DNA of 64,000 nucleotides from Rhodamnia argentea. Lineage: Eukaryota > Streptophyta > Magnoliopsida > Myrtales > Myrtaceae. The position numbers were made by a program, and so were the translations under genes. The stretch is from positions 9,808,501 to 9,872,500 of the forward strand of contig NC_063156.1 in the NCBI RefSeq assembly GCF_020921035.1, in the 5' to 3' direction. A model generated the notes under the pieces. That model made no database searches, was not told the origin of the DNA, and saw only the letters and a list, made by a program, of their open reading frames with translations. Below are positions 1 through 13,667 of the stretch, in pieces; position 1 is the stretch's first letter; each line of letters opens with the position of its first letter.

Positions 1-160
1 TCCTGGAAATTGGAGCTTTTCAGGGTTTCTCTGAAAGCTTCTCTATCCTCTCTCCCCATTTGGTTTTTGTCTTCACAAATCCGCCTCCAAGTGCCATCAC
101 ATGTCTCAATCCTGTTTTGTCTATCTATCAACATAATGAACTGTTGGCTGCAGTTCACGC

Positions 161-229
<69 letters not shown>

Positions 230-560
230 ACACATTCTTGCAAAGAAGGCAATGGAATCTGAGGGCTGGTGCAAGTTAATTGGGGCAGAGCGATGCAGAA
301 TCATTGGCTCTGAAACACCTGTGGGTTTTCTACAGGGTGCCCACAGCTCCACGCCCTCAACATCAAGAAAAATCAATGGCATCATAGTACGGGTTTTGTG
401 CTCAATCAATGGGTGTTACTGGAAATTGGAGCTTTTTAAGGTTTCTCTGAAAGCTTCTCTTTCCTCTCTGCCCCATTGTTTTTCTCTTCACAAATCCGCC
501 TCCAAATGCCATTACATATCTCAATTCTGTTTTGTCTATCTGTCAAAAGAATGAACCACC
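1..560. repeat. Direct tandem duplication, unit about 417 bp
   Basis: The stretch 2-160 is repeated at 418-575 with scattered substitutions; both copies contain 'ggaaattggagctttt' and 'cacaaatccgcctccaa'. The offset is about 417 bp. No credible reading frame is preserved across the copies, so this is a non-coding or decayed duplication. The 217 bases after it hold nothing I recognise. Confidence 0.8.
164..226. repeat. Compound (GT)n(GA)n microsatellite
   Basis: A GT run (about 164-192) passes directly into a GA run (about 193-226), inside the first unit of the duplication. The short reading frames across it consist of dinucleotide-encoded residues and are not genes. Confidence 0.95.
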
Positions 561-777
561 AGCTGTAGTTCTCATGCACGTTTCCACCTTCCTTAAATGC
601 TTTTCCTTGTTCTTTTGCTTGAATTTTATCGATTTTGACGACAGCTTGATTCTTATCTAGCAAAGGAGACAAACAAGAAATGTGAATAGGGGTACAATGT
701 ACATGTAAAGAGTCAAGTGTTTTCGTTCTTAGATGGCTTTTGTGTTTCTCATACGATAAGCATTGAACTTGTTGCAG

Positions 778-979
778 CTGGAGAGCAGTGAGCTGGGTGG
801 CAAAACTTATGCTGAAGTAGTTGTTGCTGCTGATGAGGTTGCTGTTGCAGCAAGTCCAAGTGGTACAGCTCATGCCTTGGTAAATATAGATCCTGTACAT
901 AGTACTTTCTTCATTGGGTGCCAGGATGGTGTGATAAACTATAACAGCTCCAGTACTGACTATCGTGTTTGGAAAGATC
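778..979 (+). other. Exon-like coding stretch of unknown protein
   Basis: An open stretch of about 67 codons is flanked by an acceptor-like sequence (ending ttgttgcag at 777) and a strong donor consensus (gtaagt from 980). The reading frame encodes a mixed hydrophobic peptide with the segments AEVVVAADEVAVAASPSG and HSTFFIGCQDGV. I do not recognise the family, and I see no neighbouring exon on either side that clearly belongs with it. It could be one exon of a gene lying to the left of the window, a captured gene fragment, or a chance open frame. Codon content looks more protein-like than the surroundings, which is the main reason for listing it. Confidence 0.35.
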
Positions 980-3900
980 TGTAAGTAGTGTCAAATATGG
1001 CACTGCCTCCCTGGCTGTCCAACTCTTGTCTGATCAATTAACTAACTAGTCCAGTTTTCTTTCCTTTTGCTCACATCTGGGAATCATTTGAATTGGTCAC
1101 ATTCAATCAGATGTAATTTGAAAGTTGATATGTACATAAAGCAATGTCTCACTTAAGTGACATCTGGCTTGTCAGTCACTTAAGTGACATCTTCTGCTTG
1201 GTTATATTATTCAACCTTGTACCAGTTCTTTTTTTTTTTTTTTTTTTTTTGGGCAATTTTGCTCTCAAATTTTACTATCTGGAGGACATCTTTTTTTTTT
1301 TTTTATCCTTCATGCCCAAGCATGTTAGTGCCAGTGGCACAAGAAATTCAAGCTAAATTTTTTTATGTATTTCAGCTGGTACTGTACCATAATTTCTCGG
1401 GCGGATGATGTTTCTATTCGTTGATTGTGAATTATGGTGCAATTATAGATTTATCATATACTATTTGTCTGTTAATACGGTATTAGTCTTCCTATGATAG
1501 GAGGAAAGAGAGAGTCATAAGTTTTGTAGAGTAGAAATCGATGAATGAGTGGCTCGCCTAAAATAGTTAAAAGAGGATGGAATTGAAGTTTAAGGGCGGA
1601 CCGCTTGCCTACCTTGCTGAATGAGTGGTTAAACGGATTTGTGGAAAGAACGGAAGGATAGTTGTCGAGTGCCATACACTTGAGAGGAAAACAAAATTGT
1701 CTGAATGATGATCATTCTGTCATTGTGACTTGGAAGTTGTGGATGCCGTTGATGAGTGACTAACAACTGTTCAGATCTCTTCCTTTGGTTTGCCCCGAAT
1801 CCACCACCATGTCCAGTCAAAAGCAATCGGGAGTGATATTTTCTGCCGTCATGGATGCGATCCTGGTTGTGCTGCGTTTCTGCTTCAGCGACACTGGCTC
1901 TTTTAATTCTCCATGCTTTGCCAGCGATGACTTAGTTAGTCTCTTGGAAGTCCTCAAGGAAGGAAATTTAAGGGGCAGATGCAGGTGAAGAATTATGGAG
2001 GTTTATTGATTTTATATTTACCGCAAAATCATATTATAAGTATCAACTCCATTATGTACAATGTGATCTTTACGGAGAGACGTTGACAAAACGGAAAAAA
2101 AATTGCATCTTGATGGATGTCAAGGACTCAAGATCCGGGCAAACTTTGTCGCTAGGAGCTTGATTCGATGGGCATTTATGCCTGACCACGAGGAAGGGTT
2201 TTGAGCACAGCCAGGAAGAAAGTGACCGAGAGGAAGCTCTCTGCCTCATGTTCTCTTTGATTCCGACTTTGCTCTTTCATGCGAATCGGCCTCCTTGTCG
2301 TATCTACCTTACTATTTCCCTACTAATATAGTAGGGGGCCTCGTGCATGAGGACTCACCTTTCCATATTTGGTCGGGAGAAAGCTTAGCAAACATCTTGA
2401 CTTTCACCATCTTGGTGTTCTGGAGTTGTTAACTTCTGCTATTGCTGTTATACTCGAGGCAAGGCAGTGCAAACTCCTAATGCTATCTAATGATTGGCTG
2501 TAGATAGGAATGAGTTTGCCCAGGTTTTCTAGGAAAGGAGAAACATTAAGGTTGTAGGAGTTAAGAGGGGCTACAAGCATCGTTGAGTTCCCAAGAAAGA
2601 GATTCAGCAAGCTGGGAAATCCCTCCTATCTGCAGATTTGTTTCTTCCGGCATGCCTCAACGCCGTCCGTCGCTATAAGCAGCAATGGAATGCGGGTATC
2701 TTGGAGACTTAGATGGGTTCGGGGCGGTGGTTTGTCAGGATAGACTCAACTCCTGGATTTTATCAATGCGATCGTCAAATCGAGTAAGGTTTGCATCGAA
2801 CCTGTCGACCATGATTGGCCAATGGCTCTTGTCAAGTCGGGGAATTCCTCGTGCGAACTTGACTCATCGCAGATCATACGATCACAGTCGTCGGATGATG
2901 CGGGCCCACGGAGGGTGAGGAGGGTGCTCTCCTCAAGCTGAAGCACACTGGCCCCCTTTGAGAAAGTAAGGCAAGAGTGCGGTCCAAGGCATTGAGAATG
3001 ATGACTCATGAGTCCCCTTGCCTTTTCCTTTTTACTCTTTAGTTTCTTCTTTTTACTGTTTGTGTTTCCTGCGATGCAGATTCTGTGTTGAACACATGAT
3101 ATCTGCTCCTGCTCAATGCTAGGTCCATCTCGAAGCAAGTGATGAGTGCTTGCCTGGACTCAGGTCCGTATGAATTGGGTCAACCACGATCATTAATCAT
3201 GCGGATCCCACACGGATCTTACAAAAATCAATGGTTACGATTGCATGTGGTTTACTAGTAAGTGAAAGTACGATCAAGCCGTGTCAAAATAGATTTAGCC
3301 CTGTTGAGCTTTCGATCATTCATAAGGTGACCTCTCGTTTTGATCTCTCCATCTAGCTTTTCTTGTACTCTGGAAAGCGCTTTTCAACCTTGTGTGGCGG
3401 TGAGGGGGAAATTGTCGCCCGTTTGTGAAAACAAGAAAACATGCATAGCATGCTTGTTTATACATGCATGTTTGTCCACTTCCTCGTCAAAATCTAAAAT
3501 ACCATTCAAATTCAGATTAATTGCGAAAAGATTGCATGCGGGTTATTTACGTATCGACATTTGACAGTTGCGAAAGTTTCAAGAGCTTCGAATCATAAAA
3601 TACCGAACTGTGTAAGTACTAAGTAGCGGGTTTTAGACCTAAGTAAAGAAAATCAAAATCAAAATTCAATTTGGACCGAGATCGTCGGTGCATCGGAGTC
3701 GTATGGATCCCAAAAGCTTTGTTGTAAAAGAGGGTAGGGTTAGGTAAACCAAAGTTGGGGGAGAAAAAGAAGGACAAGCACAGGGACCTGATCCAACCCC
3801 CGACTCTCATTTCATTGACCAAAACTCGATCTCTGAATCCTAAGCTTCACCCACTTTCGTTAAAGGGAGACAGCTAAAAACCATGATGTTAATTGGAGAA

Positions 3901-5218
3901 AGCGAGAGCCTTTCATTGATTGAATCGCGAGAAACGACAAGAACAGGATTAAAGAACAACGAAATGATTTTTTGGATTCAGGGTTGGATCATGCTGGTCT
4001 TGTTCGACTTTGGGTCGTGTCGTTTGACAGTGATTAGGAGGCATTAGGCGTTGTCGTTTTCTGATTTATCCCGAAGAGATTTCAAGTGGGTGCTCCTCTG
4101 TGATCCTAAGAGAGATGGGGGAACTTCCTCCTTTTTTTGAAATGTTGGAATCTGTCCGTTAACTCTCGGTCGATGTCTAGCTCCGACCCTTTTAGATTTT
4201 AATTTTGGTCGGATTAATCCTTTTACCTTTTTATTTGTACCAATTTAGTCCTTTTAATCGACATGGCAATCTAACTCCGTCATAGAATCCACACGTGCGG
4301 GAGTGATTGTCGTTGTGTAACACCAGATCGGCAAAAATTTGAGAGAGAGAGAGAGAGTTGGGTCTACGGTGTTGCCACCACACTTGCATTGGTAGCAAGC
4401 GTAGGCCTCGCATCACGTGGTGGGGCAACCCCTCGAGCAAGAATCGACCGGCCACCGCTGCCCGCCAAGCACGAGGACAAGCAATTAAGGTGGCAGTGCC
4501 AGCATGATAAAAACAACTATCAACCGCGTGAATGTACTAATCCGAGGCTAATAGCAGCACTCACATTGAGAGCATGCAGCATTTACATAAAGCGACACAG
4601 AATATTTGTAGCCACCGTTAAAAATTTATTGGTAGCGTGCGTGAGAAAAGCCCAACTCCGAACCCCGTCAACATATCTTGTCTAACCCACCTCCACCCAA
4701 AATCTTTTAAAATCAATGATTTATGGGCTAATTATGATACATTAACCTCTCCACATCACTCCAATTTTTCAATACGAAAGACTTTCTTTAAATACAATTT
4801 ATACTTGCATCTCAATAAAAACTACAATTCTTGAAATTTGGATATATATATATATATATGTAATATTATATTAATAGCATTATAGTATTGTCAGTTATTT
4901 TCGACCGTAGATCCACACATCATCATTGTATTTTTTGCATAAAACATTCATTAATTGAAAAATCGTGAGGTCAAAAATAAACGATAGTATTATCACACTG
5001 TCAGATTAGCGGCTTCCTTGTGAGAATAACATGATGGCGGGGATAAGAAAGAATGTGAGAATTAATATAGGGCAGTACTCAAAGTAACAATGTACTAAAC
5101 CCACGCTCTATACGGCTGCCATAACACCGGCCCTCCAACAGAAAAGGAGCAAAGCAGCGACCACCCTCTCACTTTCTCTCTGTCTCTGCAACCACTCTCC
5201 TCACGCAGAAGGAGAGAG
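980..5218. other. Intergenic, no supported gene
   Basis: I see poly-T tracts near 1228-1250 and 1287-1303, a short GA run near 4341-4358 and a TA run near 4843-4858. Short open frames occur, for example at 1785-1988 on the plus strand and 2404-2610 on the minus strand. They lack splice context, a recognisable domain or an initiation context. Bases just upstream of 5219 are CT-rich and probably form the 5' UTR of the next gene. Confidence 0.5.
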
Positions 5219-8200
5219 ATGAAGAGAGAGAAGACCCTCCTCTCCTCCTCCTCTTCTTCCTCCTACCGAGAACGCGACGCCGCCACCAATGCTACCCCCG
5301 ACGGCCGTAGCTGCCTCCACTCCCGGAGCATCGGATGCATGTCCGGCCTCTTCCGCCTCCTCTCCCGCTATCAACACCGCCGCAAGTCCCTCACTTACGG
5401 TAGCAGTTCACATCGTTTCCCGTTCCCTTCGTGTTCTTGACTTCTGCTTTGATTTCTCCAGTTCGAGAAGCCACGCTTCCCCATTTCGATTTGCCTTCGG
5501 ATTTTAACCGAATCACTGAGAGTTTGTTTTCCTCAAATCTCCAGGTAAAAGGCAGCAGAAGAACATTCTAGTAGTCTCTCCTCCCGCCAAGGACGGAACC
5601 GCGGATCTAGTTCCCGCTTTGCTGCGAGATGGAGCCGCCGCCGCCGCAAAGAGGATCTCGTGCGACGTGCCGAGGAGCCCCACGCTGCCGGCTGAGATGC
5701 GGCGGTCGAGCTCGCCGGGGGGCCACGCCGCTCCCCCTCCGCAGCCGACGGTGGTGGCTCGTCTGATGGGACTGACCGCCGGCGAGGCGCCGGAGTCCGC
5801 CTCGGAGAAGAGGCGCAAGCTGCTGGGGGCGCTGGACAGGTGCGACCAGGACTTGAAGGCGCTGAAGAAGATCATCGACGTGGTGCGCTCGGCCGAGGAG
5901 CTCCGGTACGCTCGAGAATCCGCGAAGCCGAACGCCAGCTTCGACGGCCGATTGCAAGAGCTGGCGAAGAAGGAAGGTGAGACCGAGGGCGACGACGATT
6001 CCGGCTACAACGAGAACAGTAACAGCAGGGAGGAGGAGGAGGAGGAGGAGGAGCAGCAGCTGCCGCCACCGCAGCAGGAGGAGCCGAGCCCAGTGTCCGT
6101 GCTAGACGAGTTCACTCGGTCGAGTCTGATCAGTGGCTACAGCAAGCGACATTCCATTGGTATGTCCTCTTCTCTTCCTGCATTTATTGTCGCCCTGTCT
6201 CTTCTCTCGTGCGTGCCTGCATGCCATGGAACCACTGGACGACAAGGTTCATCAATTCCCCCACAAGTCAACTTAATTTTATTCGCCAATTCACGTAAAA
6301 ATTTTATTTATTAACTTGATTATAAATACATAATACCGTACATGATATGATGGACGTGAATCATTTGCTTAATAAATTTGGCTTATTTTCAAACCTAAAT
6401 AATAATTAAAAGGAAACATACAAATCGAAACTATTCTCAATTGCACGGAATGGTTATTCCGTGATCGATTTTTGAAGCAAATAATACGTATGTCCGTTTC
6501 ATTGAAATAGTTGTTCAAATACCTTTGTTCTTTTATCGAAGAGATGGTATGGGGACGATCCCGAGTTGCTCGCTAACATGGCTAATCATAAACCTCGTCA
6601 AAAATTGGGTTATAAACCCATTTCTTAGCACATGTACGATGAACTCGGATGTTGTATGGATTACTTATATTTTGTAAATGGGTCATAAATTGATTTAAAT
6701 ATGATGCGAGTGTTAAAGGGATCATAAATATATCGTAAATCGATTTAAAACTTATTTAGGCCCAATTCATTTCTATGAGTCTCTTCATCCTCCTTCGCAC
6801 TCATATGACTTTACCGTTCCTTGAAATTGGTACATCCACCCATATCAAATTCAGTCAACAAGGAAATTTGAGAAAGGAAATAATTGAATGAAGAATTAAC
6901 GTTAAGGTTAAAAAAAACTAATGCCCCAAGGTGTTTGTCATGCATATACTTAGGAAAATTTTTAGTTTTTAAGACAGACGATTACACATGACACTGAGAA
7001 ATTAGTACACGAAAAATCACAAGCTTTGTAACCGAGTGTCCAGGGTGCCCTCGTCGACCAACCCACCGAGGAATGTAGAAATTAATACGTGCCTCTGTTT
7101 CAACATGTTCATGCGAACTACTTTTTTCGTGTAAGGAACTCTTTTTGGCCATACTGTTCATATATACAATCCATCAATCTAAGACATGTCCGAACAAAAT
7201 TGTCTGATCTGTTGTTGTTCCAGCCACAAGAAACGATTCTTTGAAGCCACACATACATAGGGATGTCTTCGAATCGACGGCAGGGGATCTTTCGGACAAG
7301 ACATGCTTTTTAGCCACATGCCCTGTTTTAGGATTCCAAGCAAAACAATCATAGCCCACCATGGCCTAGAAAAAAAAGGTTAAAGTTAAACCATCAATGG
7401 CCTAACGGGTTCGGATCCATTACAAACCATAGTGGATGGACAACCCGATTGAATTCTTCCTTCATAGATTACTTCACGACATCGTTATCGCAGACCCGTT
7501 TCGGATCCAAAGATGACTGTGGGCTCCTCCCCCTTTTGTTATGATGATAAAGCAGGGGAGACTAGAAAGAAAGAGCAGAGCCCATTCTGATCCAACGTTC
7601 GGGATGATCCACTTTCTATTCGGGTCGGGGCTAAGCTTTCGAAACAATAGTTTTACATCAATGTAAAGTGGTGAGCGGAGATTGTGCGCTGTCCGGGCTG
7701 TCCCTGTCCTGCCCCTTTTGCTTTTTGTAAGGTGTGATGGGGCGATTCAAAAGGGTAAAAAACGGAGGACAAAACCAGAAAGGAAAAGCGAGAAGGCGCA
7801 CACACCATTATTACTTCACCGTTTGCAGGCTTCTGCTTTAATTAGTACGCGGGGCCACCACATTGCGCCCCAACACTTTCATACATCTATGCCAGTATCT
7901 TACGTAACCACATAAACATGTAACTGTTCTTCTTCTTCTTCTTTTTTATCTTTTTACAAATTTTGTGAAACTTGCCACTACAAAACCCTAAAAACTTTTT
8001 AAGACATGCAACTATTAACGTGCGGAATTGCGTATGATCTTTCCATAGTTATGCGAGATATGTATAATGACCTTTGAATTTCGAATTTTTTGTTGCGAAA
8101 GTCACAAGTCGAAATCAGAAATAGCCCGATGCAGAGATACTTTCATTGGATTGGCCAGGTAGATTGATTGGGTAAAAACTTTGGCACTAGCCATTCTGAA

Positions 8201-9032
8201 AGAGGTTACCTTTATCGTCGTCCGAAAGAGATTTCTAGATAAGCTTTGCCTATGTGTTCATGGACTTGTATTTTTCAAGTTGGTTCAAGTACCATCCACC
8301 TGCTAATTGTTTAGGGCTACTCTTCATGGCATAGATATTTTTAAACTGTGTCCTCCCAATAGGAATCTGGGACTTGGAAAGACTTGCTTAGCATCCGTAC
8401 AAGTATGATTTTGGTATGTTTGGATCATTCTATAGTGGGTATCTAACAAATGATTTTGCAGTCTGTGGTAACAATTGATAAAGTCAGAATTTGTCTTTTC
8501 AAGCCTCCATAAAACATAGTCGGATCAATGGTTTTCAAATGTAAATTTTAGGCAAATCGTGATGCAGGCGAAACCCGTGAGATTCCTATGGACTCCTTAA
8601 CGAGCACTTGTTTTCTAATTTCATTCACTTTTGCTTTTGAAAGCTCATCAGGCGCGCCCCAATAATTACGTGGCGTGCCACGCAGAACGGCTGGTGCCAC
8701 CGCCCCAGAGGAAGAAGCCTGGAGAAGAGCTCAACTACAGCATATGCCTCTTGGACAGGATCGCCTACGAGCCCTCGCCGGCCCGCGCGAGGACCTGCGA
8801 GATCCCTGTTTCGGCGCCGCCGTCGCGGATCAGCGAGGTCATGAGGCAGAGCGTGGATCAAGTGTGCAGGGACATCGCGTGGGGGCAGAGGAGGGAGGTG
8901 GGAAGGATAGGTCTGGCCCTGCACGACCACATCTGCAGGGACTTGATAGAGGAGACCGTTAGAGAGATGGGGCATTGGTGCATCACGAGCTCCCTCCCTT
9001 TCGAGGCTTGTAAACGAAGACTCTGTTTTTAG
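5219..9032 (+). CDS. DUF3741/DUF4378 (TRM-like) protein, three exons
   Basis: Coding exons are 5219-5399, 5545-6159 and 8644-9032; phases agree (G|GT and G|CT junctions) and give 394 residues. The start is the first ATG after a CT-rich leader. Residues 130-137 read VVARLMGL, the DUF3741 signature of plant TON1-recruiting-motif/LONGIFOLIA-type proteins. The last exon has the DUF4378-like end, including ICRDLIEETVREMG. Between them lie a basic Ser-rich region, a short helical segment and an acidic polyglutamate stretch at the end of exon 2. Known for the family: TRM proteins bind microtubules or recruit the TON1-TRM-PP2A complex that sets division plane and cell shape. This one is short compared with the large members, so which subgroup it belongs to, and whether it binds TON1, is inference. 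Intron 2 (about 2.5 kb) is unusually long and AT-rich. Confidence 0.85.
6160..8643 (+). other. Long intron 2 of the TRM-like gene
   Basis: The intron has GT at 6160 and AG at 8642-8643. It is AT-rich and contains a small antisense open frame (7174-7362) with no recognisable domain. I see no intact transposon ends in it. The gene model depends on skipping this span; the phase match at both sides and the continued DUF4378-like sequence support it. Confidence 0.7.
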
Positions 9033-10144
9033 CGCGTTATTTAACAATCTTCTTTCCCTTTTCTCGATCCCCTCTTTCTTTCTTTCTTTCTTTCTTTTTC
9101 CTCTGTTAGGACAGGAAGATGATTGTCGTTTTGTGAATGAAGAAGCAAGAATTGGGGAATAGTCAAAGGCTTTTTGAGTTTTGCTTTTCTTAACCGCTTA
9201 CAGAGTGATATTTCAGATCAGCAGGATTGAATTTTGACCAAACTTTTCCTCCCCCACCATGTAAATCTCAGAGATCTTAATTGCTGCTATGGCTGTCAAA
9301 AAGGCCCGGATCGGCCGGACCCGAAAGAGAAAAAATCGGGGATTTTGGAGTCGGGTCTCGATATTGTCTGGGTAAACTACTCTAAAACGGGCCAAGTCCA
9401 TAATCACCAGTGATGAACCCAACCGATCCTCGGTATTGTCATGACTCTTAAAGCCAAACGTCAATTCCCAGTCGAATACAGCGACTAGTCAAGGTCCTGA
9501 GTTAACTAACCCTCGGCTAAATCTCGAAGGAGGTCATAATGCCGCCATTGCCTTTCGAATCCTCCAAGCCATTATTTACTCCCACCGCAATCATTCTTGC
9601 TAAGAAGAACGCGGACATCGTGGACGATTCCACCCCTCTGCATCGCTTTCTTTGTCCATTTTGCTCGAGGCTACGATATGGAATCCAATCTATGCTCCAT
9701 AACAATGAATAATCAGTTCGATTTGCTTTTGACCTGCCCACAATAAACCTCCTAAACAAAAAAAAAATTCTCCCAGCCAACGCTCATCAGAACAAATAAC
9801 TTTCGAGCCCAATGAGATGCTCCGAAAAAAAAAAAAAAAAATAAAAATAAAGTTCAGAACAAATCCTCGGGTATTTCTGCTCGGGCCTAGGTGAGTCGAT
9901 GGGCCGCAAGGCCCATGATCAGATTTATTTGACGAGCATGGTAAATCGCGCGAAGTTATCGCGTTGCGGATCGGTCGACTTCAAACCTACGGATTTATCA
10001 TAGATCGAGTATGTGGATCGTACTGAACGTTTCATAATAAGTTCGAGGCTCTCTCGTAGAAACTCCCACACGGGATCGGTCATTCTTAACCGCGACTTGC
10101 CATCGTTCTTGTACGTGTCAATGCTCGGAAAAAAAAAAAATTTG
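9033..10144. other. Intergenic, with a (TTTC)n microsatellite
   Basis: A TTTC repeat lies at about 9075-9100, shortly after the stop of the TRM-like gene and so probably in its 3' UTR. A poly-A tract lies at about 9824-9842. Antisense open frames (for example 9213-9464 and 9517-9780) have no recognisable domain. Confidence 0.5.
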
Positions 10145-10183
10145 AGAAAATTTTCAAATAAAAGCATGAAGTGTCCTCATTTT

Positions 10184-13100
10184 TAGGAGTGAGCATGGGC
10201 CGGGTGTCGCGACCTAAAAAATCAAGTTTCTAGGCTAATGGATTATTAGGTCAATTATTCAACCAACCTAACTCGGACCCTCCCAAGTCCATACCAAATC
10301 GCAACTTAACATGCAAATATTTGAATTGGAGTCGCCACTAATCGTTTTTTGGTAGGTCGATTAGAAACCTAAGTAAATTAGCGGGAGAACTAAATTACTT
10401 CTAGGAGATTCTAAGTCCGGGGGACTTGATTACGCTAGATTATTCTAACGCCCTTTCGGTACCATTTTATTTCATGAAAATTTTTTGTCATGCAACATTA
10501 ATTGATTTTAACCTAAGTCACTAACAAAGGTTATCATGCGATTGCACAATCAATTAATTGAACATCCAAAAGTCAAGGTAATTGCAGAAAGCATACGCCA
10601 AGACAAATTATTCTCACTTTTGAATTTTTGCTTTTTAATGGGATAAAGACTAACCTATATGCAATGCATGAATTTAATCTAAGATGCAAATGAATTAAAT
10701 TAAATGCAAGGAAATCCTAAGCATGCATATGGAATTAATTTAACTACATGACTAACCTAGATGACATGCAATTAAATGAAACTAATGTACAAAAGATGTT
10801 ACGGTCTAATTAAAATGACTGCATGACTTACGAATTAATTGAAGACCTAAACATGCAAATTCTATATGATCTAAACCTAGCATGCAAATGACATGGCAAG
10901 CTTGTTTTATCTTTCTGTATTTTCGGATTAATGAATGACCCTAAGTAAAAATATGCCTAAAGATAATTATCTTACATATTTTAAGGTTCGGGTTTGCCTA
11001 ATCCCCAACATATTAAAGATAAATTATTTTAGACATGAAAATCAATGCAAATATGCATGTTCTATCCTAAAATGCAAATCTAAATTAACTTGTTCTAAAA
11101 TTAGATTAACGTGCAAATATCTACAAGATTTTAATGCAATTTTTTTTATCTAAAAATGCAATGCAATATCTTTTAGAATTTTAAATATCACGCAAGAGCA
11201 TATTCATTCTAAAGATATTATGCCAATCAAATCAATCAAGAAAGTGGATATCTCAACCGATTTTTGAAAACATTCGCAAATATCTGAATCCAATCTTTAA
11301 TCCGTAATCTTACGGTTAACGGTTGAATTCAAATCCTTGCTCGTGGCAAGTTGCGGATTAGGAAAAGATTCCTAATCGATCACATTTTTGAAAGATTTTC
11401 TTTGATATTCCGAGTATCTTGACTATGTTCAAAAGATTTTTTTTTTCGAATTAACCAGGTTATCGGCAAGATTTCAAAACAAATCTCAATCAAATCACAA
11501 TTTTCAAATTTTGCCAAGTACGGGATATATCGCATGATTTATTCAGAAATTTTGACTTCTAAATTTAACATGCAACTCTTTCAATCTAGTCAACAATCGA
11601 ACATTCGATCTTGCAAAACGATTTTCTCAACATGACAATTCAATCAATCGATTTTGCAACTAAATATTCATAATATTTAAATTAGGAAACATACCTAGGT
11701 TGCGAGATATGTTTTCTTCTTCTTTTTTTGAATTTATACGAACTTGCACTCCAAGCTTCCAATTTTCGGACCGATCGACGGGAACTCTTCACGGCTTGGA
11801 CTTCCTTGTGCACCTAATCAACGGGATCGGCGAGGGCACTCGTGGACGTCGGACAATAGCCAACCAATTTGAAAAGACCCGTCGTTGTAACTAGCGGATG
11901 TGTTGTGCAAATCGTGCAAATCGGGATTGAAAACTCTTTGCTCAAAACCGGACTTTTACTTTGACCAATCCCTTGAATAGTCCAATAACCACCGCCTGGC
12001 ACTTCTTCAACTGGGATTAGTGGTGCATGTGATCATGATCACCTATGGTGGTGCCATTCTCACGTTAGGAGAGGTGGACCACTAATCAAGGGAAGGTCCA
12101 ACACCTTTTTTTTTTTTTTTGGAATGGAGATGATGGCTTGCCTTGTGTTAGAAGAGAGCGGGCGTCGTTTGGCAAGGCTTCATGGGACTCGTCGTGGCTA
12201 TAGGGTAGTGGTGGTGTTGGGGGCGTCGGGCTGGTATTGGAAGGTGCGTGAAGCAAAGCTTCGTAATAGTAGACTCTGCTGAAGGAACTTTCTAAATGAC
12301 TCTCCCTCTTACTCTTGCTGAAATTCTCCGTGTTTCTCTCTTGTGACATGCGAGCCCCTCTCTTCACTTTTATCTCTTGGACCTCCCTCTTTTTTGAACC
12401 AAGGCCCCCCCTCGCACAATAATACTCTCAGCCCTCTTCTTCGTTTGTGATGAGTCCTCTTTATAGGCAATTGTCCTGCGCCTCTCTTCCAAACGGTTAG
12501 TGGGTTGCTATTTTTTTGGGGGAGAAATTGTTTGTGAAAATCAGATTGTTCCCCTTTCATAGGCGGAAGGCTCGAGTTCCTAGGGAAGAAATGATCTTCT
12601 GTTATTGCTTTTGTGGGCACGTGAAGATATATTATTGTTTTTGTTTGCTGAATTCTCCTCCAAGATTTGCCTCTACCCACCTTCTCCTTATCTTGATTCA
12701 TGCGTTTTCCATCCCTTGAGAATAATAATTTTTTTTTTTTTTTAACATAGAAGATGTCCACGCCCTAAAAGATCACATTTGGCTCAGAATGTCACTCAAA
12801 GAAATCCTTCACGATATTGGCTTGATAAGTACAAATGCAATGCATGAAAATAATTTAATTATTTTTCTTAAGAACTAAGGTTAGTCCCTAATTAATGACT
12901 AAAAAGATAGCCAAAATTTAGGTGTCAACACCGGGTGGGTAGGGTCCAAACCTAGACCCCGAAACCGACCATGTTATAACATGTTCCCAACTTTTGGAAC
13001 CGAGAACCGGCCCTATTTATCCTAGAACTTGTTTTAGAACGGATGCCGTTCTTCGATCCGGTTCCGGGGTCTATCAGAGAACCTATTTTCCTTTTGTTTT

Positions 13101-13667
13101 TGTTTTTTTTTTTCTGATTTCATTTTTTCATCAAAATAATATGAGTATTGATGAAATAATCCAAAATAAAATGTGAATAATAAAACTCATTATCCGCCAA
13201 AAGCAACAATCCATAATATGAGCAATAAAAATGACAATCCATCAAAAGCAACAACCCAAAATATAATAATAGAAGTTACAATCTACCAAAAGAAATAATG
13301 ATCCTACAAAACGCTGAATTAACAAGTGTAATTTTTCCTATCGCACTACTACCAAAATCTGCTAATAATCTCTCATTTTTGTCTTGCAAGTCAAAAGACA
13401 CGAAGCCTACTTTGAAACTTGCAAGGTTGGCAAGGTTGGCCAAATAAGTGAGATAGGTTTTTTTTCTTTTAAATGGTAGCTAAAATCGGTTCTAAAACCG
13501 GTCCGGGTGGATCTTCACCTAGAACCGGGAACCGAGCTGTTTTCAACCAGTTTTCAAAAATTGGAACTTGTTCCTCGACCTGTTTTAGCGGGAACCGATT
13601 CCCGATCCTATTTTTTAGGTGGTCCGATCCGAGTTCCAGGTAAATCCGATCCGGTTGCACACCCTTA
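10184..13667. mobile_element. Non-autonomous hAT-like element with 8-bp TSD
   Basis: The ends are inverted and imperfect: taggagtgagca on the left, and the complement of the right end reads taagggtgtgca. They are flanked by a perfect 8-bp direct repeat, ctcatttt, at 10176-10183 and 13668-13675. An 8-bp duplication and this terminal style are characteristic of hAT elements. Without the solo LTR inserted 21 bp from its left end it would be about 0.75 kb long, with interior runs of ccggttc-type sequence and no coding capacity. Confidence 0.8.
10205..12930. mobile_element. Solo LTR (about 2.7 kb) with 5-bp TSD
   Basis: It begins TGTCGCGACC and ends GGTGTCAACA, the TG...CA termini of an LTR. Perfect 5-bp direct repeats ccggg lie at 10200-10204 and 12931-12935. 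No internal retroelement domain and no second LTR are present, so this fits a solo LTR left by recombination. The sequence is AT-rich from 10,300 to 11,700. Short open frames inside it (such as 12086-12367 and 12309-12761, minus) carry no retroelement domain that I recognise. Confidence 0.85.
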